A stretch of 64,000 nucleotides of DNA from CAIKMD01 sp963740675 (GCA_963740675.1 CAVUFS010000005.1:1-64000); one strand, 5' to 3'. Shown: positions 28,885-38,866, counted from the stretch's first letter. Numbers and translations: made by a program. The notes: generated by a model not told the origin, from the letters alone.

Positions 28885-29541
28885 TTACTCCCGGGCCTCT
28901 TGCTGCTGCCCATCGCGGCGCGGCGGCAGGATGTCGGAGACTTTCTTGCCGCGGCGCGTGGCGACCGAACGCGGGCTGACCGAGCGGTCAAGCGCCTGGA
29001 AGGTCGCCTTAATCATGTTATGCGGGTTCGAGGTGCCGACCGATTTCGCGACGACGTCCTGAACACCGAGCGCCTCGAAAATGGCGCGCATCGGACCGCC
29101 GGCGATGATGCCGGTACCTTGCGGCGCCGCGCGCAGCACGACTTCGCCCGCGCCGTAATGGCCGACGACATCGTGATGAAGCGTGCGGCCTTCGCGCAAC
29201 GGCACGCGGATCATGGCGCGACGCGCCTGATCGGTCGCCTTGCGGATCGCCTCCGGCACTTCGCGCGCCTTGCCCGTGCCATAGCCGGCGCGGCCCTTGC
29301 CGTCGCCCACCACGACGATCGCGGCAAAGCCGAAGCGCCGACCGCCCTTCACCACCTTGGCGACGCGGTTGATGCCGACGAGCTTCTCGATAAATTCGTT
29401 TTCCTCGCGCCCGCCGCCTTCGCCGCGCCGACCACGGTCGCCGCGTTCACCGCCCTCGCCGCGTCCGCGCTGCGGCCGGTCACCGCCGCCGCCACGTCCA
29501 CGCGATGGTCTATCAGTTCCGCCAGATGGTGTCGTTGCCAT
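28885..29541 (-). CDS. rpsE: 30S ribosomal protein S5 with Gly/Arg-rich N-terminus
   Basis: Small-subunit protein shaping decoding fidelity, 218 residues against about 167 in E. coli. The excess is an N-terminal tail of about 50 residues rich in Arg, Gly, Asp and Glu (RGRGGGGDRPQRGRGEGGER). The core from NEFIEKLVGINRVAKVVKGG onward is standard (DGKGRAGYGTGKAREVPEAI). It ends 3 bases before the L30 start. Confidence 0.97.
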   Translation of the reverse strand: MATTPSGGTDRPSRGRGGGGDRPQRGRGEGGERGDRGRRGEGGGREENEFIEKLVGINRVAKVVKGGRRFGFAAIVVVGDGKGRAGYGTGKAREVPEAIRKATDQARRAMIRVPLREGRTLHHDVVGHYGAGEVVLRAAPQGTGIIAGGPMRAIFEALGVQDVVAKSVGTSNPHNMIKATFQALDRSVSPRSVATRRGKKVSDILPPRRDGQQQEARE

Positions 29542-29550
29542 GCTGTCTTC

Positions 29551-29913
29551 CTAGAAATCGAGGCCGCCCTCGCGGGCGGCGTCGGCCAGGGCTTTCACCC
29601 GGCCATGAAAGAGATAACCGCCGCGATCGAAGACGACGGCGGTGACGCCGGCAGCCTTGGCGCGTTCGGCAAGCAACTTGCCGACAGCCTCTGCCGCTTC
29701 CTTGTTGGCGCCGGTCTTGCCACCACGCAGCGCTTCTTCGAGGGTCGAGGCCGACGCGAGCGTACGACCTTCAACATCGTCGATGATCTGCGCGTAGATG
29801 TGCTTCGACGAGCGGAACACGGAGAGCCGCGGCCGCCCTCTGTTGGTTCGCGCGAGACGCGTACGTACGCGCCGCCGGCGACGTTCGAAAATGGTATCGG
29901 CTTTGCCGCTCAT
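29551..29913 (-). CDS. rplR: 50S ribosomal protein L18
   Basis: 5S rRNA-binding protein, 120 residues. RRRVRTRLARTNRGRPRLSV, VFRSSKHIYAQIIDD and the C-terminal VFDRGGYLFHGRVKALADAA are diagnostic. Order rplF-rplR-rpsE with gaps of 9-11 bases. Confidence 0.98.
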   Translation of the reverse strand: MSGKADTIFERRRRRVRTRLARTNRGRPRLSVFRSSKHIYAQIIDDVEGRTLASASTLEEALRGGKTGANKEAAEAVGKLLAERAKAAGVTAVVFDRGGYLFHGRVKALADAAREGGLDF

Positions 29914-29924
29914 CGCCTGCGCTC

Positions 29925-30458
29925 CTACTTCTTCTTGCCTTCCTTGCGGCGGACCTTCTCGTAATCGTACTTGATGCCCTTGCCCTTGTAGGGCTCGGGA
30001 CCACGATACGAGCGGATCACGGCCGCAACCTGACCGACACGCTGCTTATCAGCGCCGGTCACCGCGATCGAGGTCGGCTTCTCACATGCAATCTTGATAT
30101 CCGACGGGATCGGGAAATGAACGTCGTGACTGTAGCCGAGCTGCAGCACGAGATCCTTGCCCTGGACCGCGGCGCGATAGCCGACGCCGTTGATCTCAAG
30201 ATTGACGGTGTAACCCGTGCTGACACCGGTCACCATGTTGTTGACGAGCGCGCGCATTGTGCCCCAGGCCATGCGTGCGCGCTTGGTCTCGTTCTTCGGC
30301 GTGATGACGACCTTGCCGTCCTTCACCACCGTATCGACATCGTTGTTGAGGGCAAGCTTCAGCGAGCCAAGCTTGCCCTTGGTCGTCAGCATACCACCCG
30401 CGAGATCGACGGTGACGCCTTGCGGGATGGTGACGGGGAGTTTTCCGATACGCGACAT
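29925..30458 (-). CDS. rplF: 50S ribosomal protein L6
   Basis: 177 residues with the two L6 domains: MSRIGKLPVTIPQGVTVDL at the start and RSYRGPEPYKGKGIKYDYEK at the end, the latter being the conserved rRNA-binding segment near the sarcin-ricin loop. No anomalies. Confidence 0.98.
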   Translation of the reverse strand: MSRIGKLPVTIPQGVTVDLAGGMLTTKGKLGSLKLALNNDVDTVVKDGKVVITPKNETKRARMAWGTMRALVNNMVTGVSTGYTVNLEINGVGYRAAVQGKDLVLQLGYSHDVHFPIPSDIKIACEKPTSIAVTGADKQRVGQVAAVIRSYRGPEPYKGKGIKYDYEKVRRKEGKKK

Positions 30459-30467
30459 GATGATGCC

Positions 30468-30866
30468 TCAGAACACGCGGCAGAGAATCTCGCCGCCGAC
30501 ATTGGCCGCGCGCGCCTCGTTGTCCGACATGACGCCGCGCGGCGTCGACAGGATCGAGATGCCCAGGCCGTTATAGACACGCGGCAGATCGGCGATACGC
30601 GAATAGACGCGCCGTCCCGGCTTCGAGATGCGGGTGATCTCGCGGATCACGGGCTCGCCATCGACGTATTTGAGCTCGATCTTGAGCTCGGCAAAGCCGG
30701 AACCCTTATCCTCGCGCTGGTAGCCGCGGATGTAGCCCTCGCGCTGCAAAACTTCGAGCACGTTGGCGCGGATCTTCGAAGCCGGCAACTCCACGACAGG
30801 CTTATGCGCGGCCTGACCGTTCCGGATCCGAGTCAGCATATCCCCGAGGGGATCGCTCATCGACAT
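30468..30866 (-). CDS. rpsH: 30S ribosomal protein S8
   Basis: 132 residues. DPLGDMLTRIRNGQ at the start and STPRGVMSDNEARAANVGGE at the end are the conserved rRNA-binding parts. In E. coli S8 is the translational repressor of the spc operon; I see no obvious copy of its rRNA-mimic site here and did not fold the leader. Confidence 0.98.
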   Translation of the reverse strand: MSMSDPLGDMLTRIRNGQAAHKPVVELPASKIRANVLEVLQREGYIRGYQREDKGSGFAELKIELKYVDGEPVIREITRISKPGRRVYSRIADLPRVYNGLGISILSTPRGVMSDNEARAANVGGEILCRVF

Positions 30867-30878
30867 TCGGTATCTCCC

Positions 30879-31184
30879 TTACCAGCTGGACTTGACGACG
30901 CCCGGAATTTGGCCTTGCGAGGCAAGATCCCGAAACGCCAAGCGCGACAGCTTGAATTTGCGGTAGTAGGCACGCGGCCGGCCCGAGAGCTCGCAGCGAT
31001 TACGGATGCGCGTGGGTGACGAGTTACGCGGCATTTCCGCGAGCTTCAGACGCGCGTTGAACCGGTCTTCCGGCGCCAGCGACTTGTCCTCAGCGATCGC
31101 CTTGAGACGCGCGCGTTTCGGCGCGAGGCGCTTCGCCAGAGCTGTACGCTTCCGGTTTTTATCGATGGAACTGGTCTTTGCCAT
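30879..31184 (-). CDS. rpsN: 30S ribosomal protein S14
   Basis: 101 residues, the long zinc-free (C-minus) form typical of proteobacteria: NRCELSGRPRAYYRKFKLSR has a single Cys in place of the CxxC pairs. The C-terminus ends GQIPGVVKSSW. It lies 15 bases after rplE. Confidence 0.98.
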   Translation of the reverse strand: MAKTSSIDKNRKRTALAKRLAPKRARLKAIAEDKSLAPEDRFNARLKLAEMPRNSSPTRIRNRCELSGRPRAYYRKFKLSRLAFRDLASQGQIPGVVKSSW

Positions 31185-31199
31185 GGATCGCTTTCCGGC

Positions 31200-31742
31200 T
31201 CAGTTAACGAACGGCATGTCGAAGCCCTTAAGCAAGGCTTTGGCTTCGGCATCCGTATGCGCTGTCGTGACAATGATGATGTCCATGCCGCGGACATCGG
31301 TGACCTGGTCGTAATCGACCTCGGGGAACACGAGCTGCTCCTTGAGGCCAAGCGCGTAATTGCCGCGCCCATCGAAGCTCTTTCCCGACACGCCGCGGAA
31401 GTCGCGCACGCGCGGCAGCGCGATATTCACGAGACGATCGAGGAACTCGTACATGCGGTCCTTGCGCAAGGTGACCTTGCAGCCGAGGGGCATGTTCTCG
31501 CGCACCTTGTAGGTGGCGATCGATTTCTTCGCCCGCGTGATCACCGGCCGCTGGCCCGCGATCGCGGTCAATTCCTTGGCCGCGGCGTCCACCTTCTTGG
31601 TGTCCTGCACCGCCTCGCCGACACCCATATTGATGACGATCTTCTCGAGGCGCGGTGCCTCGAGCGAGTTCTTGTAGCCGAACTCCTTCATCAGGGACGG
31701 CAGAACTACCTTGTCGAAATGCTCTTTCAGTCGCGTTGCCAT
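31200..31742 (-). CDS. rplE: 50S ribosomal protein L5
   Basis: 5S rRNA-binding protein of 180 residues. ATG 31742 is chosen because MATRLKEHFDKVVLPSLMKE is the family start; the open frame runs on upstream into rplX. Conserved segments are LEKIVINMGVGEA and FPEVDYDQVTDVRGMDIIIV. Confidence 0.97.
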   Translation of the reverse strand: MATRLKEHFDKVVLPSLMKEFGYKNSLEAPRLEKIVINMGVGEAVQDTKKVDAAAKELTAIAGQRPVITRAKKSIATYKVRENMPLGCKVTLRKDRMYEFLDRLVNIALPRVRDFRGVSGKSFDGRGNYALGLKEQLVFPEVDYDQVTDVRGMDIIIVTTAHTDAEAKALLKGFDMPFVN

Positions 31743-31749
31743 TATGCCC

Positions 31750-32070
31750 TCACGCGTCCAGGATTTCGCCGGAGCGCTTCGCGAAGCGCACCTTGCGACC
31801 ATCATCGAGGAAGCGATAACCGACCCGCGTCGGCTTTTGCGATTTCGGATCGACATGAGCGACGTTCGAGACGTGAATTGCCGCCTCGCGCTCCACGATG
31901 CCGCCCGGCTCGCCGGGCCGCGGCTGCGTATGCCGCTTCATCATGTTGACGCCCTGAACGACGACGCGATTGTCCTCGCGCACGACGCGCAGCACTTCGC
32001 CGCTCTTGCCCTTGTCTTTGCCGCTCAGGACGACGACCTTGTCGCCCTTCTTGATCTTGAACTTCGCCAT
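31750..32070 (-). CDS. rplX: 50S ribosomal protein L24
   Basis: 106 residues with the KOW motif at the start (KKGDKVVVLSGKDKGKSGEV) and the VNMMKRHTQPRPGEPGGIVE segment. ATG 32070 overlaps the rplN stop (TGATGG context), and the open frame further upstream lies in rplN. It acts early in 50S assembly. Confidence 0.97.
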   Translation of the reverse strand: MAKFKIKKGDKVVVLSGKDKGKSGEVLRVVREDNRVVVQGVNMMKRHTQPRPGEPGGIVEREAAIHVSNVAHVDPKSQKPTRVGYRFLDDGRKVRFAKRSGEILDA

Positions 32071-32438
32071 CACAGCACCTCCGGCGCCAGCGAGACGATC
32101 TTCATGAACTTGCGGGCGCGCAGCTCGCGCGTCACCGGCCCGAAGATACGCGTGCCGATCGGCTCTTCCTGAGCATTGATCAACACCGCAGCGTTGCGGT
32201 CGAAACGGATCGATGAGCCATCCGGACGGCGGATCGCATTCGCGGTGCGGACGATCACCGCCTTGTGCACGTCGCCCTTCTTCACGCGGCCGCGCGGAAT
32301 GGCATCCTTTACCGAGACGACGATGATGTCCCCGACGGTCGCCGTGCGACGCTTGCTGCCGCCCAGCACCTTGATGCACTGAACACGGCGCGCGCCGGAA
32401 TTATCGGCCACGTCGAGATTGGTTTGCATCTGGATCAT
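32070..32438 (-). CDS. rplN: 50S ribosomal protein L14
   Basis: 122 residues, highly conserved: MIQMQTNLDVADNSGARRVQ, VNAQEEPIGTRIFGPVTREL-type core (read here as VLINAQEEPIGTRIFG) and C-terminal KIVSLAPEVL. Its stop overlaps the rplX start. Confidence 0.98.
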   Translation of the reverse strand: MIQMQTNLDVADNSGARRVQCIKVLGGSKRRTATVGDIIVVSVKDAIPRGRVKKGDVHKAVIVRTANAIRRPDGSSIRFDRNAAVLINAQEEPIGTRIFGPVTRELRARKFMKIVSLAPEVL

Positions 32439-32444
32439 GGCACG

Positions 32445-32786
32445 TTACTCCGGCGTTGCGGCGGCTTTGGCGGAACGACGGCTGCGGCGCGCAGGGGCCG
32501 CCGGAGCGACCTCATCCTTCGTCGGCGCAGCTGCTTCCTTACGCTGCAGCGCGGCTTCGCCGCCGAGAACGACCCAGCGCTTCGACTTGGAGATCGGGCG
32601 GCACTCTTCGATCCGCACCAGATCGCCGGTCTTGCATGCATTGGTCTCGTCGTGCGCGGCGTATTTCTTCGAGCGCGAGATGAACTTCTTGTAGACGGGA
32701 TGCATCACGCGCCGCTCGACGCGGACCGTAACGGTCTTGTCGGCTTTGTCGGATACAACCACGCCCGTGAGGACACGCTTCGGCAT
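32445..32786 (-). CDS. rpsQ: 30S ribosomal protein S17 with C-terminal extension
   Basis: 113 residues against about 84 in E. coli. The core (MPKRVLTGVVVSDKADKTVT, HDETNACKTGDLVRIEECRP) is followed by about 30 residues rich in Ala, Pro, Arg and Lys (APTKDEVAPAAPARRSRRSA). ATG 32786 is used because the family starts MPKR; the seven codons upstream are noncoding. Confidence 0.97.
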   Translation of the reverse strand: MPKRVLTGVVVSDKADKTVTVRVERRVMHPVYKKFISRSKKYAAHDETNACKTGDLVRIEECRPISKSKRWVVLGGEAALQRKEAAAPTKDEVAPAAPARRSRRSAKAAATPE

Positions 32787-32803
32787 AATTCGATCTCTTT
32801 CCC

Positions 32804-33001
32804 TCAACCGGTCTTGCGAGCGCGCTCGCCGAGCACGGTCTTGATCCGCGCGAAGTCGCGCCGCGCCTGGCGCATGCGCGCCGTGTTCTCCATCTGACCG
32901 CTCGCCTTCTGGAAGCGAAGGTTGAACACTTCCTTCGCCAGTTGGTTGAGCTCGGTCTTCAATTCGTCGTCGGTCTTCGCCCGAACGTCAGCGGCCTTCA
33001 T
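32804..33001 (-). CDS. rpmC: 50S ribosomal protein L29
   Basis: 65-residue helical protein at the exit tunnel that contacts SRP and trigger factor. MKAADVRAKTDDELKTELNQ and the RFQKASGQMENTARMRQARR region are typical. It overlaps the rplP stop by four bases. Confidence 0.97.
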   Translation of the reverse strand: MKAADVRAKTDDELKTELNQLAKEVFNLRFQKASGQMENTARMRQARRDFARIKTVLGERARKTG

Positions 33002-33423
33002 GCCTCGCCTCCTTCACCGACGCGAGCCACGACCCGGGTGGCGATCGAGAGTTTCGCCTGGGCGAGCTGGAACGCCTCGACAGCGATCGGACCCGGCACG
33101 CCGTCGAGCTCGAACATGATGCGGCCCGGCTTCACGCGGCAGACCCAGAATTCCGGCGTACCCTTACCGCTGCCCATACGGACTTCGGCAGGTTTACGCG
33201 ACACCGGCACGTCCGGGAAAATGCGGATCCAAACGCGACCGACGCGCTTGATATGTCGCGTGATGGCGCGACGCGCGGCTTCGATCTCGCGCGCGGTGAC
33301 GCGGCCGGGCTCGGTCGCCTTCAGGCCGAAATTGCCGAAGTTGAGCGCGGTGCCGCCCTTCGCCTTGCCGTGAATGCGGCCCTTATGGGCCTTGCGGTAT
33401 TTGGTGCGTGCTGGTTGGAACAT
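32998..33423 (-). CDS. rplP: 50S ribosomal protein L16
   Basis: 141 residues near the A-site tRNA. The start MFQPARTKYRKAHKGRIHGK and the RIFPDVPVSRKPAEVRMGSG segment are diagnostic. The arginine hydroxylated by RoxA in E. coli lies in the latter segment; modification here is not knowable from sequence. Confidence 0.98.
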   Translation of the reverse strand: MFQPARTKYRKAHKGRIHGKAKGGTALNFGNFGLKATEPGRVTAREIEAARRAITRHIKRVGRVWIRIFPDVPVSRKPAEVRMGSGKGTPEFWVCRVKPGRIMFELDGVPGPIAVEAFQLAQAKLSIATRVVARVGEGGEA

Positions 33424-33432
33424 GATTGCCTC

Positions 33433-34113
33433 TTAGGCGCGCGCCGGCTGGGCCTCGGCGGCGCGCTTGTCCTGCGCCATCGGGTCGTGAGCCATCACTT
33501 CGCCGCGGAACACCCAGACTTTGACGCCGCAGGTGCCGTAAGTGGTCTTGGCCGTGCCGTAGCCGAAATCGACATCGGCGCGGAGCGTATGCAGCGGCAC
33601 GCGGCCTTCGCGATACCACTCCATGCGCGCGATTTCAGCGCCGCCGAGACGGCCGGAGCAGTTGATACGAATGCCGAGCGCGCCGAGACGCATCGCCGAT
33701 TGCACTGCGCGCTTCATGGCGCGGCGGAACGCAACGCGGCGCTCCAACTGCTGCGCAATGCCGTCGGCGATCAGCTTGGCGTCGATCTCCGGCTTGCGGA
33801 TTTCGAGGATGTTCAGGCTGACATCCGAATTCGTCATCTTGGCGATATCGAGGCGCAGCTTCTCGATGTCCGCGCCCTTCTTGCCGATGACCACACCCGG
33901 ACGCGCCGAGTGAATGGTGATGCGGGTCTTCTTCGCGGCGCGCTCGATGATGATCTTGCTGACGCCCGCCTGCACCAGCCGCTCGTTGAGGAACTTCCTG
34001 AGCTTCAGGTCCTCATGCAGCAGATTGCTGTAGTCCTTGCGCGCGAACCAGCGCGAGTCCCACGTGCGGTTGATGCCGAGCCGAAGCCCGATCGGATTGA
34101 CTTTTTGACCCAT
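33433..34113 (-). CDS. rpsC: 30S ribosomal protein S3
   Basis: 226 residues with an N-terminal KH domain (ARPGVVIGKKGADIEKLRLD) and the C-terminal domain (GIRINCSGRLGGAEIARMEW). These form part of the mRNA entry tunnel. The ATG overlaps the last base of the rplV stop. Confidence 0.98.
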   Translation of the reverse strand: MGQKVNPIGLRLGINRTWDSRWFARKDYSNLLHEDLKLRKFLNERLVQAGVSKIIIERAAKKTRITIHSARPGVVIGKKGADIEKLRLDIAKMTNSDVSLNILEIRKPEIDAKLIADGIAQQLERRVAFRRAMKRAVQSAMRLGALGIRINCSGRLGGAEIARMEWYREGRVPLHTLRADVDFGYGTAKTTYGTCGVKVWVFRGEVMAHDPMAQDKRAAEAQPARA

Positions 34114-34514
34114 CAGGCCTTCTCCTCCGCGCTCGCCGGCTCCTCGGCGCGCTCGCGCACGACGACCCGGAGATTGGCGAAATATTTCTGCACGCTCGCC
34201 GAGCGGCCGCGGCCGCGCGCATGGAAACGTTTCAGAATGAATGCACGACCGACCGACGCTTCGCCGACAACAAGCTTGTCGACGTCGAGCTGGTGGTTGT
34301 TTTCCGCGTTGGCGATCGCCGCCTGCAGCACTTTCTTCACCTCGCGTGCGATACGGCGCGGCGAGAAGGTGAGTTCGTGCAGCGCGGCGCTCGCGGGCTT
34401 ACCGCGGATCGACTGCGCGACGATATTGAGCTTCTGCGCGCTGGTGCGCAGCGCATGCGCATAAGCGGCGGCTTCGGTCTCGGCGAGGCGCCGGGGTTGC
34501 TGCTTCTTGCTCAT
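34113..34514 (-). CDS. rplV: 50S ribosomal protein L22
   Basis: 133 residues; its beta-hairpin lines the exit tunnel. KLNIVAQSIRGKPASAALHE and the hairpin FHARGRGRSASVQKYFANLR are present. Overlaps rpsS and rpsC by a single base each. Confidence 0.98.
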   Translation of the reverse strand: MSKKQQPRRLAETEAAAYAHALRTSAQKLNIVAQSIRGKPASAALHELTFSPRRIAREVKKVLQAAIANAENNHQLDVDKLVVGEASVGRAFILKRFHARGRGRSASVQKYFANLRVVVRERAEEPASAEEKA

Positions 34515-34792
34515 CAGTCGCGCTTCACTTTGCGGTCGGCCGAGTGGCCGTGGAAAGTACGCGTCGGCGCGAACTCGCCCAGCTTGTGGCCGATCATGTG
34601 CTCGGTCACGAGCACAGGGATAAACTTGTGTCCGTTATAGACACCGAAGGTCAGACCGACGAATTGCGGGAAGATCGTCGAGCGACGCGACCATGTCTTG
34701 ATGATCTCGTTGCGACCGCCGCCCCGTCCTTTTTCCGCCTTCTTCAGCAGATAGCCGTCGACGAACGGCCCTTTCCATGTCGAGCGCGCCAC
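34514..34792 (-). CDS. rpsS: 30S ribosomal protein S19
   Basis: 92 residues. MARSTWKGPFVDGYLLKKAE and the C-terminal GHKLGEFAPTRTFHGHSADR are diagnostic. It forms the head of the 30S subunit with S13. Confidence 0.98.
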   Translation of the reverse strand: MARSTWKGPFVDGYLLKKAEKGRGGGRNEIIKTWSRRSTIFPQFVGLTFGVYNGHKFIPVLVTEHMIGHKLGEFAPTRTFHGHSADRKVKRD

Positions 34793-34804
34793 TCTCGCTC
34801 TCCC

Positions 34805-35626
34805 TTACTTCGTGCGACGGCGGACGATGTAGCGGTCCGTCGTCTTGTTGTGCCGGGTCTTGGTACCCTTGGTGCCCTTGCCCCAAGGCGTAACGGGATG
34901 ACGACCGCCGGAAGTACGGCCTTCGCCGCCACCATGCGGATGGTCGATCGGGTTCATCGCCACGCCGCGAACCACCGGGCGTTTGCCGAGCCAGCGATTG
35001 CGGCCCGCTTTGCCGATCGAAATATTCTGACGATCTGGGTTCGAGACCGCCCCGATCGTCGCCATGCATTCGGCGCGCACCATGCGCACCTCGCCGGACG
35101 AGAGACGCAGCAGCGCGTAGCCCGCATCGCGGCCGACGAGCTGCGCAAACGTACCAGCCGAGCGTGCGAGCTGACCGCCCTTGCCGGGCTTCATCTCGAC
35201 ATTGTGGATGATCGTGCCGACCGGGATGCTGCGCATCGGCATCGCATTGCCCGGTTTCACGTCGACCTTCTCGCCCGCGACGACCTTGTCGCCGGCGGCG
35301 AGACGCTGCGGCGCCAGGATGTAGCTGAGCTCGCCATCCTCGTACTTGATCAGCGCGAGGAAGCCCGAACGGTTCGGATCGTATTCGAGCCGCACGACTT
35401 CGGCCGCGCCTTCCTTACGGCGCTTGAAATCGACCGTACGCAGGCGGCGCTTGTGACCGCCGCCGCGCTGGAACACCGTGATACGGCCGCGATTGTTGCG
35501 CCCGCCGGAGCTGTGCTTGCCTTCGGTAAGCCCTTTGACCGGACCGCCGGACCACAACTCGCTGCGATCCACCAGCACCAATTGGCGGCGGCCGGGGCTC
35601 GTCGGCTTATATGTCTTCAATGCCAT
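34805..35626 (-). CDS. rplB: 50S ribosomal protein L2
   Basis: 273 residues, part of the peptidyl transferase surround. MALKTYKPTSPGRRQLVLVD at the start and RGVAMNPIDHPHGGGEGRTS near the end are diagnostic, the latter with the conserved His of the L2 active-site loop. Confidence 0.98.
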   Translation of the reverse strand: MALKTYKPTSPGRRQLVLVDRSELWSGGPVKGLTEGKHSSGGRNNRGRITVFQRGGGHKRRLRTVDFKRRKEGAAEVVRLEYDPNRSGFLALIKYEDGELSYILAPQRLAAGDKVVAGEKVDVKPGNAMPMRSIPVGTIIHNVEMKPGKGGQLARSAGTFAQLVGRDAGYALLRLSSGEVRMVRAECMATIGAVSNPDRQNISIGKAGRNRWLGKRPVVRGVAMNPIDHPHGGGEGRTSGGRHPVTPWGKGTKGTKTRHNKTTDRYIVRRRTK

Positions 35627-35630
35627 CGCG

Positions 35631-35963
35631 TTAGATTCCCGTGGTCACGTCGATCTTGGAGCCTTCGGCCAAGGTCACGATCGCCTTCTTGTAATCGGAG
35701 CGCTGGCCCGGACGGCCGCGGAAGCGCTTGGTCTTGCCTTTGACGAGGATGGTGTTCACCGCCGTGACCTTCACCTTGAAGAGGCCCTCGACGGCGACCT
35801 TCACCGCGCGCTTATCGGCGTCGACCGGCACGCGGAACGTCACCTGATTGTGCTCCGACGCCATCGTCGCCTTTTCGGTGATGACCGGCGACAAGATCAC
35901 GTCGTACATGGCTTCGCGCGACAGCTTGGGCAGCTCGCGGGGGATAAAACGGAACCGGCTCAT
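35631..35963 (-). CDS. rplW: 50S ribosomal protein L23
   Basis: 110 residues at the tunnel exit, docking site of trigger factor and SRP. Compared with the typical start MYDVILSPVITEKATM at residue 19, the annotated frame adds an N-terminal stretch (MSRFRFIPRELPKLSREAMY). ATG 35963 overlaps the rplD stop by four bases, but ATG 35909 would give the usual 92-residue length; the start is uncertain. Confidence 0.95.
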   Translation of the reverse strand: MSRFRFIPRELPKLSREAMYDVILSPVITEKATMASEHNQVTFRVPVDADKRAVKVAVEGLFKVKVTAVNTILVKGKTKRFRGRPGQRSDYKKAIVTLAEGSKIDVTTGI

Positions 35964-36583
35964 TTGAGGCGCGCCTCCAGATGCTGAACCGCGTCGCGCG
36001 TCACAATGAGCGTGTCGCGGCGCATGATGTCATAGACATTCGCGCCCTGCTGCGGCAGCACATCGATGCCCGGCAAGTTGCGCGCGGCGCGAGCGAAATT
36101 CTGATCGAGCTCGGGCCCGTCGATGATGAGCACCGAGGTCCAGCCGAGCGCCGCGAATTGCTTGGCAAGTGCGCCGGTCTTCGGCTCATTCACCGAAGCC
36201 TTATCCAGCACGATGAGCTTGCCTTCCTTCTGCTTGGCGGTCAGCGCGGTCTTGAGACCGAGCTGGCGAATCTTTTTCTGCAGACCGAAGCCGTGATCGC
36301 GCACCACCGGGCCGAAGATCACCGCACCGCCGCGGAATTGCGGCGACCGCAGCGAGCCTTGGCGTGCACGGCCGGTGCCCTTTTGCGCCCAGGGCTTCTT
36401 GGTCGTGCCGGAGATCTCACCGACCTGCTTGGTCTTGTGCGTACCGGCGCGGCGCTTGGCGAGCTGCCAATTGATGACGCGCGCGAGGATGTCGCGCCGC
36501 ACCACCGGCAACCCGAAGACCTCGTCGGCGAGATCGATATCGCCGGTTTCTTTATTCTCGAGGCTGGTGACTTTCAGCTTCAT
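35960..36583 (-). CDS. rplD: 50S ribosomal protein L4
   Basis: 207 residues; the extended loop lines the exit tunnel (KKPWAQKGTGRARQGSLRSP). In gammaproteobacteria L4 also represses its own S10 operon; no such leader is established in alphaproteobacteria. It starts one base after rplC. Confidence 0.98.
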   Translation of the reverse strand: MKLKVTSLENKETGDIDLADEVFGLPVVRRDILARVINWQLAKRRAGTHKTKQVGEISGTTKKPWAQKGTGRARQGSLRSPQFRGGAVIFGPVVRDHGFGLQKKIRQLGLKTALTAKQKEGKLIVLDKASVNEPKTGALAKQFAALGWTSVLIIDGPELDQNFARAARNLPGIDVLPQQGANVYDIMRRDTLIVTRDAVQHLEARLK

Positions 36584-36584
36584 A

Positions 36585-37283
36585 TCAGGCCCCCGCCTGC
36601 GCCTGTTGCGCTTCCCGCAGCGCCGCCGGGAACGGCAGATCCTTGGGCGCCGGACGCTTCGCCGCGTCCTTCACCAGCACGTAGGAGCCGTCAAAACCCG
36701 GAACCGCGCCGATCACAAAGATCAGGCCGCGCTCGGCATCGGAAGCGAGGATCTTCAAATTCTGCGTGGTGACACGCTCGACGCCGTAATGGCCGGCCAT
36801 CTTTTTGTTCTTGAAGGTCTTGCCAGGATCCTGGCGCTGACCGGTCGAACCATGGCTGCGATGCGAGACCGAGACGCCGTGCGTCGCACGCAAGCCGCCG
36901 AAATTCCACCGCTGCATGGCACCGGTGAAGCCGCGGCCCTTGGTGGTGCCGACGACATCGACGAACTGGCCGGGCACGAAATGCGCCGCCGAAATCTCGG
37001 CACCGACTTCGAGCACCGCATCGGGCGTCACGCGAAACTCGACGAGCTTCGCCTTCGGCTCGATTTTGGCCTTCGCGTAATGGCCGCGCAGACCCTGACC
37101 GATATTCTTCACCTTCGCCTTGCCGACACCGATCTGAACGGCGGTGTAGCCGTCCTTCTCGGCCGTACGCACGGCAACGACCTGGCAATTATCGACCTTC
37201 AGCACCGTGACCGGCACGTGATCGCCAGTCTCGGTGAATTGTCGGGTCATGCCCAGCTTCTGGGCGATGAGTCCGGTACGCAT
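36585..37283 (-). CDS. rplC: 50S ribosomal protein L3
   Basis: 232 residues. MRTGLIAQKLGMTRQFTETG and the central loop GAMQRWNFGGLRATHGVSVS, which reaches towards the peptidyl transferase centre, are present. A short Gln/Ala-rich C-terminal tail (AALREAQQAQAGA) follows. Confidence 0.98.
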   Translation of the reverse strand: MRTGLIAQKLGMTRQFTETGDHVPVTVLKVDNCQVVAVRTAEKDGYTAVQIGVGKAKVKNIGQGLRGHYAKAKIEPKAKLVEFRVTPDAVLEVGAEISAAHFVPGQFVDVVGTTKGRGFTGAMQRWNFGGLRATHGVSVSHRSHGSTGQRQDPGKTFKNKKMAGHYGVERVTTQNLKILASDAERGLIFVIGAVPGFDGSYVLVKDAAKRPAPKDLPFPAALREAQQAQAGA

Positions 37284-37296
37284 GACTAATCCACCC

Positions 37297-37611
37297 TTAG
37301 AGCTTGATCTCGACGTCCACGCCAGCAGCGAGGTCGAGCTTCATCAGCGCGTCCACCGTCTGCGGCGTCGGATCGACGATATCGAGCACGCGCTTATGCG
37401 TGCGGATTTCGAACTGCTCGCGTGACTTCTTGTCGATATGCGGCGAGCGCAACACCGTGAAGCGCTCGATCCGCGTCGGCAGCGGAATGGGACCGCGCAC
37501 CCGCGCGCCGGTCCGTTTCGCGGTATTCACGATCTCGCTCGTCGACTGATCGAGCACGCGATGATCGTACGCGCGAAGCCGGATGCGGATGTTTTGATTG
37601 TCGAGTGCCAT
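37297..37611 (-). CDS. rpsJ: 30S ribosomal protein S10
   Basis: 104 residues; also forms the antitermination complex with NusB and contacts NusG. NIRIRLRAYDHRVLDQSTSE and RFTVLRSPHIDKKSREQFEI are diagnostic. First gene of the S10 group, 64 bases after tuf1 with no terminator seen between them. Confidence 0.98.
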   Translation of the reverse strand: MALDNQNIRIRLRAYDHRVLDQSTSEIVNTAKRTGARVRGPIPLPTRIERFTVLRSPHIDKKSREQFEIRTHKRVLDIVDPTPQTVDALMKLDLAAGVDVEIKL

Positions 37612-37675
37612 TTTCTCGGTCCCTTGATTTCACGGGCGAAAAGTCGCCGTGTCGCTCCCTTTGCCCGTGCCCCGC

Positions 37676-38866
<1,191 letters not shown>

